Assembly: GCA_022478985.1 (NCBI GenBank)
Contig: JAKSZP010009521.1
Span: forward strand, 39,471-103,470
Length of the DNA stretch: 64,000 nucleotides
From: Massospora cicadina
Taxonomy: Eukaryota; Entomophthoromycota; Entomophthoromycetes; Entomophthorales; Entomophthoraceae
Direction of reading: 5' to 3'
Shown: positions 11,163 to 22,479 of the stretch, one piece after another
How the letters are laid out: each line of letters starts with the position of its first letter
Position numbering within the stretch: position 1 is the first letter of the stretch
The notes under the pieces: generated by a model
The model's input: the letters and a program-made list of their open reading frames with translations, nothing else
Databases searched by the model: none
What the model was told of the DNA's origin: nothing
Position numbers and translations under genes: made by a program

Positions 11163-12005
11163 GTGTGCTTGGGGGTGGTCCATCAATTGGACACCGGTGA
11201 TCATCCTCCAATAAGATCTTGGCCAATCCGCCATTCTCAGGCAGCAGAAGATGTAGATACCGAGGAAATTGACAAGTTATTACTACAAGGGATGCTTGAG
11301 CCATACAAGAGCCCGTGGGCTTTGCCTGTTCTAATTGTAAAAAAGAAGGATGACACCAACCGTGTAGTAATAGACTACCAGAAGCTCAACAGTATTACAA
11401 ATAGGATTCATATTCCTTGCCCAGAATTGACAATGCTCTGGACCAATTAGGGGGTGCCCACTACTTTTCTGTGATGGACTTAATATCAGGCTACTGGCAA
11501 ATCGAGTTACCATTGGTGGAACAGGAAAAATGCGCTGTGATCACCTCTAAAGGCCTTTTTCAACCAACACGGGTGCCCTAAGGACTGTGCAACGCTCCAG
11601 CTACTTTTCAGCGTGCCATGGACACTATTCTTGGTGACCTGAAACTGTCATTTGTTCTAGTATACCTCAATGATATTAACGTTTTCTCAAACATTTTTGG
11701 AGCACCTCAACCACCTTGAAGCAGTATTCCGGCAGCTGGATGAGGCGAACATTAAAACTAAACCTCAAAAGTGTAACTTTTTCAAAGATCAGCTGGAATA
11801 CCTGGTGTTTGTGATAGACTCAACTGGGCTGCAGCCACATCTGGCTAATGTGGAGGCCATCAGCCAAATGACTACTCCCAATAGTAAGCATTACATACGG
11901 GTATTTCTGGGAATGGTCAGTTACTACCAACGCTTTATCCCTAATTTTAGCTGTATTGGGGGCCTGCTATTCGAGTTTTTAAAAAAGGACTCTGTGTATA
12001 AATGA
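11163..12005 (+). pseudogene. Reverse transcriptase of element A (broken)
   Basis: Fingers motif VLIVKKKDDTNRVVIDYQKLN is open to 11,450. A shifted stretch then encodes FSVMDLISGYWQIELP (about 11,467-11,515). The polymerase active site reads YLND (11,663-11,674) instead of YLDD, so the first aspartate of the pair is lost. The thumb and connection (11,690-12,005) are open and read LEHLNHLEAVFRQL, CNFFKDQLEYL and FLGMVSYYQRFIPNFS, all canonical for Ty3 pol. Frameshifts near 11,450 and 11,670 and the active-site change make it inactive. Confidence 0.8.
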
Positions 12006-12455
12006 GTGAAACGTTGTCAATCCACTTTTGATGCACTCCACATGACGTTGAGCAATGCACCGGTGTTGCAATATTCAAAATTCAACTGGGAGTTTATTGT
12101 TCAGATGGATGCATCCCTTTCCGCTGTTGGGGCAGTACTTTCTCAGAAAGATGGTGAGGGAGAAGAACATACTGTTGCGTTCTGTAGTTTTAGTCTGAAC
12201 TGTCATGAGTATAGTTATACTGTGACCGAGCGAGAGTGCTTAGCATTAATCTACACATCTAAACAAATTTAGTTCTATCTGCATGGAGTAAAGTTTAAAG
12301 TCATAACCATTAACGTGTCATTACGCTGGTTGCAGAATCTCAAAGAACCAAAAGGACAGTTAGCTCGATGGGCTCTCAAGTTACAGGCTTATAATTTTGA
12401 GATTCTTCATCAGCTGGGAGCGAAGCACCAGAATGCTGACTGTTTATCTTGATTA
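12006..12455 (+). pseudogene. RNase H of element A
   Basis: Continues directly from the connection. It has VQMDASLSAVGAVLSQ (first catalytic aspartate), YTVTERECLALIY (catalytic glutamate) and GAKHQNADCLS (His and last Asp), so the catalytic residues are present. One stop interrupts the frame at 12,270-12,272 and another at about 12,450. The latter is a TGA where arginine (CGA) is expected after DCLS, consistent with CpG decay. Confidence 0.75.
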
Positions 12456-12639
12456 ACAACTATTGCGGTGACAGCGGACCTCAGCGACGTGATGTATGAT
12501 AAGATGCTCAGCGGAAAATATGATGACAAACCACCCCCAAGTATTTAAAGTGTTAAATGAAATGCGCACGAATACCTTCCAACAGAATGGGGAATTGTAC
12601 AAACAAATCAGTGATTCTACAGTGAATTTTCCATGACCC

Positions 12640-13685
12640 TCCACATGGCCAGGAATCATTATGAGCGCCCACAGAGTAGCCAGGCATGGTGGCATGCATA
12701 AGACTATGTAGTTGTTATGCCCATGATACTATTGGGAAAGTATGAGTTTTGGAGTGCTCAAAACTATTTCCTGTTGCCATAAGTGCCAAGTGGAGAAGTC
12801 ATTCCACCGTACAACATCATATCGGTTAGTAAAACCACATTTTGCTTCGCATATGGTCTTCCTCAATGTCGTTGTCCCCTTGCCAACAGGAGCCAACTGT
12901 TGTAAGTACATTCTAGTAGCTATCGACCACTTGACCTAGTGGGTTGAGCAAGGGTGATATGAGACTTGGGGGCAGTTATGGTGGCTAAATTTGTGTTGGA
13001 ATGCATTATTCAGTGGCAGGCTGCCCTCAGTTTATTCTCACTGACAATGGCACTAACTTCACCTCGCACATCCTCCCCAAGATGAATGAGCTTTGTGAAT
13101 CCATGGAGTTCTGATGACCCCATACCGCCCTGAGTCCAATGGAATGGTCAAAAGAGTGAATGGAACTTGGTGAACATACTCCAAAAATTAGTAATAGATC
13201 GCCCTTCCGATTGGAGCTCTCTTCTTTCCACCGCTGTGTTCACTTATAACATTTGTTACCATTCTGCCATGGGGAAGACTCCCTTCCAATTACTATATGG
13301 CTGACACCCAGCTCTTCTGGCGTTGCTTTATGCATGTGTAGTAGACACTGGCGGACTAGAACCCCACCGCTATTTGACTAACCTCGTGAACATTCTGATC
13401 AAGCTACAAACCAAAGCATATTCCTTCAGCTTTGCTAAGAAGATTAGGAATCAGGCTGCGGATCAGGCACACCATAGTGAGTTATCGCCATTCAAGGAAG
13501 GCGATATGGTTCTCTTTCACAATCAGCATGGATTTGGGTGGAAGCACAATCTGACTAGTATTTGGGTCATTCCATTTGAAGCAATAGAGAAAACTGGAGT
13601 CAACGCATATACTATCAAGGATCCTACAAGTGGGCAGATTGTTAACCAAGTACATGCGAAGTTCCTCCAACCTTACATACAATAG
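12640..13685 (+). pseudogene. Integrase of element A (broken)
   Basis: Zinc-binding part: ARHGGMHKT near 12,680 and CCHKCQ near 12,773-12,790. Core: KYILVAIDHLT (about 12,907-12,939) with the first aspartate, then LTDNGTNFTS (about 13,038-13,065) with the second. PESNGMVKRVNGTW (about 13,127-13,170) has lysine where the catalytic glutamate belongs. The C-terminal module 13,323-13,685 is open and reads FEAIEKTGVNAYTIKDP and VNQVHAKFLQPY, the GPY/F-like module. The loss of the glutamate plus frameshifts make it inactive. No chromodomain follows. Confidence 0.75.
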
Positions 13686-13715
13686 GATCTTATTTTCCAG
13701 TCAAGGAGGGGGTAA

Positions 13716-14284
13716 TGTCATGATTTTGATATGACTGAATGATAATCGTGGGATAGCCAGGCGGGATCCACCAAACATAGTATCTGTTATGATTATTCAA
13801 GTGCCTTGAGATGAGACAATATTAGGATATAATGGGTCTTTATTGGATGTAATGAGTTTATTGGATCGCCTCTATATAAGGTGATAAAGAAATAAGGCGA
13901 TGTTGATATTTGAAAGATATAAAGTAAATTGCCTGAAAATAGGGCGACAGAGGATTAAGAATAACAAGCTAAATTTGAGGAGAATCAGCGGAATAGAATA
14001 AAATATGCAATGAGAAATAGTATCACCTGAATCTGATGTATATAAGCAAAATGGGTGATTGAGAGAGGGAGATTTTTTAGCGCAGACAAAATAGGACAGC
14101 GAAAAGTAGCTGTATTTATAAAAATAAATAAAAGAACCAATTGGGGCGATTGCTCCTATTTTTAATATATTCTCAAGTGCGTCCAAAGGTCCAGCAATCC
14201 CCACATCGTCCATCCGTTGCTCAGTGGGTTCAACCTATGCAAATAACCCAATGGATCCTAGCAATACCGTTCAAAATTATAACA
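13716..14284 (+). repeat. 3' LTR of element A
   Basis: Starts tgtcatgatt directly after a purine tract and ends attataaca. Same length (569 bp) as the 5' LTR, with scattered substitutions. Confidence 0.9.
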
Positions 14285-14495
14285 GCCAGTTAGGGGGTCC
14301 GGTACTGTTTTATCACCATTGCCCTGGGATAAGGGTGAATAAACTTGTATGTTATGGTCAATACCAATTTGCACTATATATCATCAAGGCCCAGCATACT
14401 CCTTTGCCTCTATCAAGTTAGCTCCATCATAAACTGAGTCCACCTAGGTTTCTTCAGGTTTATGTCCCTTTATCAGCAATATCTTGATGGGGAAG
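14285..14495 (+). pseudogene. Integrase C-terminus and 3' end of element B, resumed
   Basis: The reading of B picks up after the A insertion. PVLFYHHCPGIRVNKLVCYG aligns with the equivalent VLFHNQHGFGWKHNL segment of element A, and LQVYVPLSAISW-like codons and a purine tract (gatggggaag) precede the 3' LTR. Confidence 0.6.
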
Positions 14496-14856
14496 TTTTT
14501 GGATTGTTGAGATTTACAATGGACTAAATGAGAATCGAATGATTGATATTTTGCAATACATTCAGGGCAACTTTAGTGCAGTGGAATCTACCCCAATCTC
14601 CACAAGTAACGAATCCCAAAATGAGCTGCTATAGTTTTGAATCACTTCTGATTCCGCTGAGGTAAAGTCCAAAGATCTTGACAGTCAGAAAGTATTTAGA
14701 TCAGTTGAACCAATCAAGATTTTTTTGCCCAACTGAATCCTATGCACCATTCTGTTTTACTCCAGAAATTACAAAATTCCCTGCAACCCCGAACCTTGAC
14801 AAAATCTTATAAATAACCCTAAATCCAAAGATAAAGTTATCATCCTATTTGTCCAT
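14496..14856 (+). repeat. 3' LTR of element B, first part
   Basis: Aligns with 2544-2900 (ggattgttgagattt, tgattccgctgaggtaa, atcagttgaacca). It is cut by the LINE at 14,856 and continues at 20,140. Confidence 0.75.
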
Positions 14857-15126
14857 AACTTTTCTTTCCCGTTGCAAACACTTTTGCAACCCATTCAATT
14901 CAAGACTAAATCTAGTTTAATAATCTCATAGAGGGGATTAGTCTGCGCCCATATCTGGGAGCAGTTGGGCAAGCAAGGCAAGAGGAGCAGGCGGAAGGCC
15001 CGCGGCCTCTAACGTTCAAAAACGCCCCGGAGAATCCAGTGGAATAGAAAAAATCTAAAAAAACTGGCGGTCACAATTTCCCCGGAGATACTCGCGTGGC
15101 AAGCACAATGCAACCAGTACATCAAC

Positions 15127-16220
15127 ATGCCACACTCCCATCCACTTTCATCGGTGGAATTTGGAGTCCATGTGTATCTGGACATCCAAAAAATGGCCTT
15201 ATGGGAAAAATTTTGTGAAGATGTACACAAAATTTTCCTGACTGCGGTGTACGTTGCACCTCACTCCATGTCACGCGGTTGGCTGGACTTAGGTTTTGAA
15301 AGCAAAATAGCAGCAGATGAGGCTGCAGCGGTGCGCATAGTGGTCGACCTCCCCAAAGGGCAATGGGTCGTCGAAACCAAATGCACTAGATGGACAAAAT
15401 CAAACCAAATTTTCCTCACATTTGACTTTTTGCCTACTACGGTAAAACGTGACATTTTGGAGCAACACCTTAAAGATGTTCTCGCCATATATGGCGAAAT
15501 ACAATCTCTCAAAATGCAATGTTTTACGCTGATGCCACACCTGTGCACCAGCAAAGCAATCGCAGTTCTGACCCCAACTGAGGAGATTGTGAAGGACCTA
15601 ACCAGATCCCGCACTCCACCTTTATTGATATCACAGGGCATACCACCCACCCATTCCGGGTAACCATAAGCGCGCCCCCCATTTGCACCCACTGTGATGC
15701 GTTCAGCCATAAGGTGCATGCATGCCCCATCAAGGAGGGCGTCACATTTCAAGAGCACCCCTTGGCGGCCATGGCCAGCGGAGAGGCGCACTACGAACCA
15801 ACCGCAAGCACCAAGGAGGCTTTCCCGTGGGGAGCACAAGGCTGCTACCTATTGGTAAAGCCCATCTCCCCGCAGGAGCAGAAAAAGGCCAAGCAGGCCC
15901 ATAGGGCCGCGGCCAAGGAAGTGACCAAGGCCACCACCACCATCCCACACTCACAACGCCAGGAGGACATGGAGACCTTCGCGGTGGAAGCAACTTGGGA
16001 ATCCATCACCCAATCAGATTGGGAGGCCCATGCTGAGCGGGCCACTCAATCTGAGGATCCGATGGGATATTCAATCTCACCCAATCGCTGCACCCAAGCT
16101 CCAGTTGAAACCAACTTGGGACCTATCCCAACCAAAAAAATTTTTTTGCCCCACTTGACGGTGCACCAAACTTATCCGCACCACAAAAAATTCATCCGAC
16201 GTCAGGAAAACAAAAAGTGA
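15127..16220 (+). pseudogene. LINE1 ORF1 (RRM-like plus CCHC protein), one frameshift
   Basis: Nucleic-acid-binding ORF1 protein. An open frame of 178 codons from the ATG at 15,127 carries GWLDLGFESKIAADEAAAV and an RRM-like block, NQIFLTFDFLPTTVKRDIL. The frame changes at about 15,620-15,660, and the second frame runs to 16,220. It opens with the zinc knuckle CTHCDAFSHKVHAC (spacing C-2-C-4-H-4-C) and continues into a helical, alanine- and lysine-rich tail. LINE ORF1 proteins coat the element RNA as chaperones. One shift apart, the gene is nearly intact. The long minus-strand open frames here (up to 192 codons) are shadows. Confidence 0.75.
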
Positions 16221-16379
16221 AGGCCAAAGCCAACGCGACTCTTTCTGCAAAAATTAACAAAAACCCTGATAGCGTTGCTGCTAACACCCACACTGCTGTG
16301 AAATCCCGTGGGGACCTGGAAGAAGCTGGTGGGCCAGGGGGCCCACCCCCATCACACCTTAGGTGTGAGGGGGGAAACT

Positions 16380-19300
16380 TTCACTCTAGGGATGCTGAAT
16401 ATTGCCGGACTCAAGGCCTCCCCATCCTGGGCTAGGAAACTGAGTTTTTTACAAAAAAATTTACCCGTGGATATCCTGGCCATCCAGGAGTCCCACTGTC
16501 CATGAGGTTCTGAGGAAGCTTGGAAAACAATGCTCCTACCATCCCTATCCTTTTGGTCGAAGCACTGTGGGGTGCTAATTCAGAAAAACAATTTTTTCAA
16601 ATTCATATCCTCAGAAACATTCCTAAATGGCTGAATGCTCGTTGTCACCTTCTTGTGGGCCGATGTTGCGCACACAATTGTCAACATTTATGCCCCAAAC
16701 GGTGCACACGAGCGTTGGGAATTTTTCTTGTCAGTCAAATCCCTCCCGCTACCCCCCAATTCTTTCCTAGTTGGTGACATGAACTGTTGGCTAACCTCAC
16801 CAATGGACCAGTGGCCGCCATCACCCCACGCCCCACAGGGTCACGTAGAACTACGCGTTCTAAAAGCCACCCTTTGGTTAATGGATGCGCTGCCATGAAA
16901 TGCCCCACTGCTCAAAAACATGACGCGTCCCCACGTCCACAATGGCCAATTAAGGTCCATGACCCACATTGACCTTATTCTAATGCTGGCCAAATTCCAA
17001 CCCCACATCTCCCACCTCAAAACAACGAAAATGGAATTCTCCAACCACTGACTGGTCTCGATAACATACCACCTACTGGTCATAGTTGCAAAGGCCCCAC
17101 ATTGGTGCAAAATCCGCCCCCCCCCGAGCTCGCATCGCCAGGATTTTCCATGTGGGTGGAAGAGGCAACTTTGCCGAAATTGTTTGTTGCACCATTTTGT
17201 GCGGACCCCATTTCAACATGGGCAACTTTTAAAGAAGACACCATCCGCCACTATTGCCATCTCTCCTCCAGGCGCTCATGAGCCACATTGGCGGTTATCT
17301 CGCACGCGCTGGTGGAATTGGCCCACTTGAAGTCCAACATTCCAGCCACAGGATATAGCCCTGCATGGGGCTGGAAGTGGGCGGAGGCAGCCTCCCACCT
17401 CAACGCACTCAAAAGGCAACACAAACATTGGGTTTGTGTCCAATACAGGGCCACATGCATCACTAAAGGTGACAAGTGCACCGCATACTTCTTTAAAAAA
17501 ATTTTTGCACCACGCCAGAGCTTGGCCTGCACACAGATGCGAAGATCGTATAATTCCATTGTGGACACACTAGCTGAAGTGGCAATTGAAATGCAAAGAT
17601 ATTACTCCGAGTTATACTGAGCCAAATCAATTCAGCCGGCTGAAATGGCAGAATTTCTCAACTGAGCTCATATCTGCACCATTTTCCAATACCCGTTTAT
17701 GATGAATTTAATTACTCTGAACAAATTATTGACAGCCATTTGCGGTGCACCAAACCAAAAATGCCCAGGCCCAGATGGCATTCCATATGAGTTCTACAAA
17801 AATATTTTAATATATATCCCCACTGCTGCTAGCCTCAATCAACCAAATCCTGTTGTAAACGCGCCTCCTACCAGGAGGACATGAGGCATTTACTGTCACA
17901 CTCTTCAAGAAAGGGGATAGGCTTGACTTAGCCAACTGGCTCTATTTCTCTAACAAACAAAGACACCAAAATTTTAACCAAAATCATGGCTAACTGTTTA
18001 GGGACTGTAGCATCTGCCACCATCTCCCAAGAACAATTCGGTTTCATCCCCAGAAGGTCGATTTGGGATAACGTGCACTCTGTGGCTAATGTGTGTCAGT
18101 CCACAGCCTCTGGGGCACTTGTATTCTTGGACCAACAAAAGGCCTATGATAGAGTAAACTGGGAATACCTAAGGGCCTGCCTCCATCAATTCTGCCTACC
18201 CCCCACTTCATAAACTGGGTGATGCTGCTCACGGAATCTGCAACAATGGCAGTGCGTGGCCCAGGCTTCCTAACGGAAGTAGTCCGCCCTCAAAGGGGCC
18301 TGCGACAAGGGGACCCCCTCAGCCCACTCTTATACAACTTCAGCCTTGACCCACTACTGCGAAATGTGAATGCCCACCTCACTGGGGTTCATGTGCCAGG
18401 CCAAACCCCAGTCAAGATGATGGCATTTGCAGATGATTGCGTGGTGGGGGTGTCTAATAACAAAGATGCACGTGCGCTTGAAGCCCTCATCCAGGAATAA
18501 TTCCGGGTAAGCAACGCGGCACTGAACGCCTCCAAAACCAAAATCATCCTCCTTGGCCAGTTTCAGAACTGCTGGGCCCCAGCAAGTAGTTCCCAACCTG
18601 GCCCATCTGCTCGCCCACGTCCACGCCTTACTAACTCAACACACACTGCTCCACTGGTGCTCCCCTTTGTGCCACGTCCTACCATAGGACCGGTACGCCA
18701 TCTGGGCGTGTGGATGGAGGCAGGTGGATACGCGTCAGCAGTAATGGAGTGCCACATACTGGACAACGTGACGAAGCGAATCGCCTCTCTCAGAGCCCAC
18801 CCTACTACCCTCACTGGCAGGGTTGTTCTTGCCAACTCTATGCTCCTATCCAAAGTCTGGTTCAGAGCCCACGCCATCCCCTTCTCCCAAGCTTCTTCAA
18901 ATCCCTGTATGCTTTGCTGCAAGGATGGCTTTTGTCAGGCCGCCCTCCACCAGTATGGCTAGAGGTCATGTTTGGCCCTCATCATCATGGTGGCATAGGC
19001 CTGCTTGACTTCAAAGCCCATGCTGCCAAGATCCTGGGCACCTGGATCGCGGCCATCACCGCTCCTACACTCCCATCCCAACACTGGTCCCGCGCGGCCT
19101 GCTCCAACTTCTCTCGAGCCTTGGGCCTCAACAATCCATCAAACCCACACTCCCTGATGAAATACCTCGCATCACACACATCGGCCACAGGTCCTCACGG
19201 GACTAAAACCCACTACAAACGAATCCTACTCTCCATGCGAAGTGCAGAGTGGATAATTCATATTAGTGGACATACAACCTGAAGAGGCCGCCCCTCTCCT

Positions 19301-19800
19301 CAGTTCACACAAGAGGTACAGGGGCTACCCATCCATGATGGCGTGATCCCCATTCGACCCCAAGTCCTATCCAGGGTGGACTACCTGGACATGATGGACA
19401 TCCCTTATTCCACTGAGACCCAAAAGACTATCTGGAATTACGCACACCATCCTCTGTTGCAGCCTCAAGTCCGCTCCCATGTGTGGCGCTGCCTGAGGCG
19501 GGTGTATCGTACAGCTGAGCGCTCTAACGCTTTACACTCATCCTGTGTCATGTGTGGCCAGTATGGAACGCTGTTCCACCGCCTGGAGAAGTGCCCCACC
19601 TCTAAAGTGATATGGCGCGAAGTCCAACGTCTTCTAGGCCAGGATCAAACGCATCCCTTCGTCTGTCAAGAGATATGTTTGCTTCATCAATGGCCTCCCC
19701 CTCCCACCCTCCCTCCGTGCTCTGGTGGTTGCAATCGCCATGTGGACTATTCACACGATTGTCTTGGATGCCATCAGTGGCTCCATCCCCACCCTCCCTG
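16380..19800 (+). pseudogene. LINE1 ORF2: endonuclease and reverse transcriptase (frameshifted)
   Basis: APE-type endonuclease: MLNIAGLKASPSWARKL, then LPVDILAIQESH (catalytic glutamate), VNIYAPNG (about 16,680), VGDMNCW (about 16,773) and HIDLIL (about 16,970). The last motif reads SNH where SDH is usual. The reverse transcriptase begins near 17,740 with KCPGPDGIPYEFYK, then EQFGFIPRRSIWDNVH, FLDQQKAYDRVNWEYL and RGLRQGDPLSPLLYN. The active site FADD (18,426-18,437) is intact. Near the end the cysteine motif CVMCGQYGTLFHRLEKCP (about 19,544-19,597) has all four ligands. Several frameshifts and stops split it into blocks (16,308-16,505, 17,986-18,213, 18,219-18,500, 19,343-19,801). Likely a fairly recent but dead copy. 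Confidence 0.85.
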
Positions 19801-20139
19801 AAGCTGTCCACAGATTCCGGTCTCATCTGGTGGACCACTTTCAAGCGTGGATGTTTGGATATCTCCCACCGCGTCGCCGACAGCTGGTCTCCTCCTGGTT
19901 CCCAGTCTGGTTCATCAAATCAGACCCCTTCCTCCACACGTGCTCAATAGTGGCTATGGCCCCTTCACACGTTCCCTCCCCCTCCCCATAAGTGGCGTTC
20001 CCGCTGGCAACAAGAGATAGCATTGCGTCTCTGGGGTGCCTCCCCTGGTACTAAGTTTTGTCTCATCTGAGTCATAATTGGAAGTGTCCGTCCCATGTTC
20101 AGCCTTCCCCGCAATAAATTTAAAATCCTATTTGTCCAT

Positions 20140-20343
20140 TATATATCCTAGTAAGATCTAGTGATATTTGTTCGTTACATTAACAGAAATTGCCTTAGTA
20201 CAGCTAAGCTGCGTGAGATTGCCCTAGGGACTCAATAGTATGCTAATTGATTGGGCTGGTCTATCAGCAACTGATAATTGCATATACTTTGAAGGTCAAC
20301 GCCTTTAAAAAACAAAAAACTCAAAACTGACTAACGCTTAAAC
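20140..20343 (+). repeat. 3' LTR of element B, last part
   Basis: Aligns with 2900-3093 (tctagtgatatttg, cagctaagct, gtctatcagcaa). The last bases (about 20,340-20,343) are uncertain. Confidence 0.7.
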
Positions 20344-20760
20344 TTATCCACCAACTTTCCCCTCCTGAAGTGATTTTGTTTGTCAGATTGGCGTCTCTTT
20401 GTCCAGCGGTTGATTGGGTGCACCCATGGCTAGGCCACATAGGACTGATCCCACTGAGTTTGGAAGAGCTTTGTTGCACTAGTATCTATCAGGGACAGGC
20501 TCATGATTACTGGTGACAAATTGCCACAGCAGATGGGAATTCCCACGCCTGAAACTCGTTACTTGCTTTACTTCTGGGGGATTTTGATTTACTATATTGG
20601 TGTAACTCATTCCACAAGAGACAATACTTAGAGGATGAGAATTACTGCCAACCCCCTGCTGGTGGAGGCCAATGGCCACTGCCACTTTTCCACTCACCCT
20701 GAATTTTCTGCACCAGATCATGGATAATTGCATGAGTGAAACTTTTAGAAAAATGATGCT
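20344..20760 (-). pseudogene. D-type gag fragment, continuation of copy D2
   Basis: Aligns in order with 27,640-28,030: both have ggccacatag or gtcacatag followed by a tcccactga block, the tatcagggacaggctcatgattac block, and cccctgctggtggaggcc near the end. It joins directly to 2543 in the paralogous copy, which confirms element B as an insertion. Homology stops at about 20,760 and a short piece reappears at 22,240-22,390. The intact homologue is read on the minus strand as gag. Confidence 0.5.
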
Positions 20761-22239
20761 CTAAAGAAAAACTGGACTTCCATCGTAGTTACTTTAATAT
20801 CCATGAAAGAATCTATAGTCCTCAAGGCATCACTATTCTGATATATGTGAATAGGAGCCAAATGGGGACAAGTGCAGAAAGTATTGGTCAATAAAAATCA
20901 TTCCTACTCCGACCAGTAAACTGAATTCTGGAAGTGATATTGACCACGCTTTGAGTATTAGCTGAACTGCCAAGGTCAGCAAGAGGGTTTATCCCATCAA
21001 TTGGTGGTTTCCATTTGGGTGGGGATTCCTAACTCAGCTAAACATGCACATGATAACGTACAGCAATAATGGTCTCGTCAGGTTTGATTCCCGCCATTTC
21101 ACTTCAAATAGCATCTGCTGAATCGTTGTTCCCATTTCCCCATGATCAGGGCGAATTGAATTAAGTAATGGGTTAACAGCTGTCCTTGAGTAAATTTCAG
21201 GCCTTATTCCTGATACTTTTGAGCGCATACTTGGTACTGTGGAGTGGCGATTGTTTCTTCAAGTTTAATTCCAGCAGAGTATCACCAAGTTTCAAATGCT
21301 GAATCATCATTTCCATTTTCTTCATATTTTAGATGGATTAGGTTGAAATTTTAATCGTTCTATTCTTTTTGGAGATTTTCAATAATCATTTATTGGATAG
21401 GTCCATCTTGCAAAACTCATAGGGTATGAGCCCCAAGGGTTTCCGTGCTAAGAGAGGCAATAGCAGAGATAACCATTGTGACGGCCACCATCATTACTGA
21501 TGCAAATGAGTGTGGACCCTCTATTGGTTGGGGTGGCTCCTTGGGGATCTCCAGACTAGTTAAAACTTATAAAATGTTCAAAGAGTTTTCGCGAAATTAA
21601 TGGTTATTAAGGATAATACAAAATAATTCAGCCTTTTGCCGTCAACAGAGCACTGGGCTTTTATAATTGAAGGAAAGTGAGGGGTGGGGACTTGGGAACA
21701 TTTCTGACAACTAGAAGCGCAAATCTTTTAAAAGCGGGACTTGTTGCATCTTGGCTTGGCTTGCATATTGTGGGTGCCTTGATTTGTGATTACTGCTGCT
21801 GAATTTTTCATTTCCATCAAAGTTCCATAATGGCAGCAAATCTTGCAAATTTCTTAAAATCTTATTTCTTTTTGGAGGATCAATGACGGATTGGTTTCAG
21901 GGCTACTTTTCCTGTTGGGACTTTAGCCTCAATCTGCTCAAACAGACTCATATTTCACCTCAGATTGTTGCAACTTTTATCACATAGGTTTCAGCCAAAT
22001 CTAATTTTACTACATACTCTCTCTCTTTGTCTTTTAACTTGTCATAACATCAAGTTGAGGGGCCTCAACAGAAACCTATAGCTCGTCAAGGGCTTGCCCT
22101 AAATCTGACAATCTCTCCAAGGGAAGGGCTTGGCATGTTCCTCCTCCTTAGACCAAAAGGGGTGAATCAGCCAAATTTTATTTTATGGCGACACCAGGAT
22201 CCTTACAGAAACAAAGCAACCTTTAAGGGATACACTGTC
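20761..22239. other. Unassigned 1.5-kb block inside the D2 remnant
   Basis: This stretch has no counterpart between the matching parts of the related copy at 28,030-28,050. It therefore looks like an insertion into D2, or sequence deleted from the other copy. Only short open frames occur (for example 21,034-21,228 minus, 64 codons), with no recognised domain. No terminal repeats or target duplication were found. Confidence 0.4.
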
Positions 22240-22479
22240 ATCCATTTCTCATCTACCACATGGGACAAAGTGCCCAGGGTGATAAGGGGGGTGACCACCT
22301 TCTTTTACCCTTATTAATTCAAAACGAAAATATATTCTGATATAGCTGCAGGGGTTGCTCCCCCAGACTTACATTACCCTTCCCTTTTTGGGTCAGGGGA
22401 GTACCCCACTTTGAAATTGGGCCTGTGCAACATTTTTGTGCGCCTTTGGAAGCTTGGTCGCCAACATGGAGGTAATCTT

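Larger units (their letters stand above)
7711..14284 (+). mobile_element. Ty3/gypsy LTR retrotransposon A with dUTPase-like domain
   Basis: Structurally complete element: two 569-bp LTRs (7711-8279 and 13,716-14,284), a primer-binding site one base after the 5' LTR, gag, protease, dUTPase-like domain, reverse transcriptase, RNase H, integrase and a purine tract (aaggaggggg, about 13,704-13,713) just before the 3' LTR. It lies inside the integrase of element B. The flanks are accag before and gccag after, fitting a 5-bp duplication with one change. Coding frames are broken but long blocks remain open, so it is younger than B. There is no chromodomain; integrase ends in a short module reading VNQVHAKFLQPY. 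Confidence 0.9.
14857..20124 (+). mobile_element. Full-length LINE (LINE1) inserted in the LTR of element B
   Basis: Non-LTR retrotransposon of about 5.27 kb with ORF1 (RRM-like plus CCHC) and ORF2 (endonuclease, reverse transcriptase, C-terminal cysteine motif). The 15-bp sequence atcctatttgtccat occurs on both sides (14,842-14,856 and 20,125-20,139). The B LTR reads on continuously if one copy and the LINE are removed, so this is a target-site duplication. The 3' end is short and A/T-rich (gcaataaatttaaa) rather than a long poly(A). The element is visibly richer in G and C than its surroundings. Architecture resembles the fungal Tad-type and L1-like LINEs; the clade is inferred, not proven. 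Confidence 0.9.
2544..20343 (+). mobile_element. Ty3/gypsy LTR retrotransposon B (host of two nested insertions)
   Basis: Decayed plus-strand Ty3/gypsy element: 5' LTR 2544-3093, gag-pol internal region 3094-7710 continuing at 14,285-14,495, and a 3' LTR that starts at 14,496 and is split by a LINE. Between the two pol parts sits the complete element A (7711-14,284). Domain order is gag, protease, reverse transcriptase, RNase H, integrase. Integrase reading resumes across the A insertion: a VLFYHHCPG-like motif at about 14,300 matches VLFHNQHGFG in A at the equivalent place. Frames are heavily broken and the two LTRs have diverged visibly, so this is an old copy. It lies within a minus-strand gag remnant. 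The exact 3' end (about 20,343) and a target duplication could not be fixed. Confidence 0.8.

Noticed and set aside
15261..15839. 192-codon open frame on the minus strand
   Set aside because: It lies opposite LINE1 ORF1, whose plus-strand reading has the RRM-like block and the CCHC knuckle. The minus frame has no recognisable domain.
22135..22317. 60-codon plus-strand open frame
   Set aside because: It lies opposite a gag-like stretch that is conserved with 28,100-28,190; no own domain.
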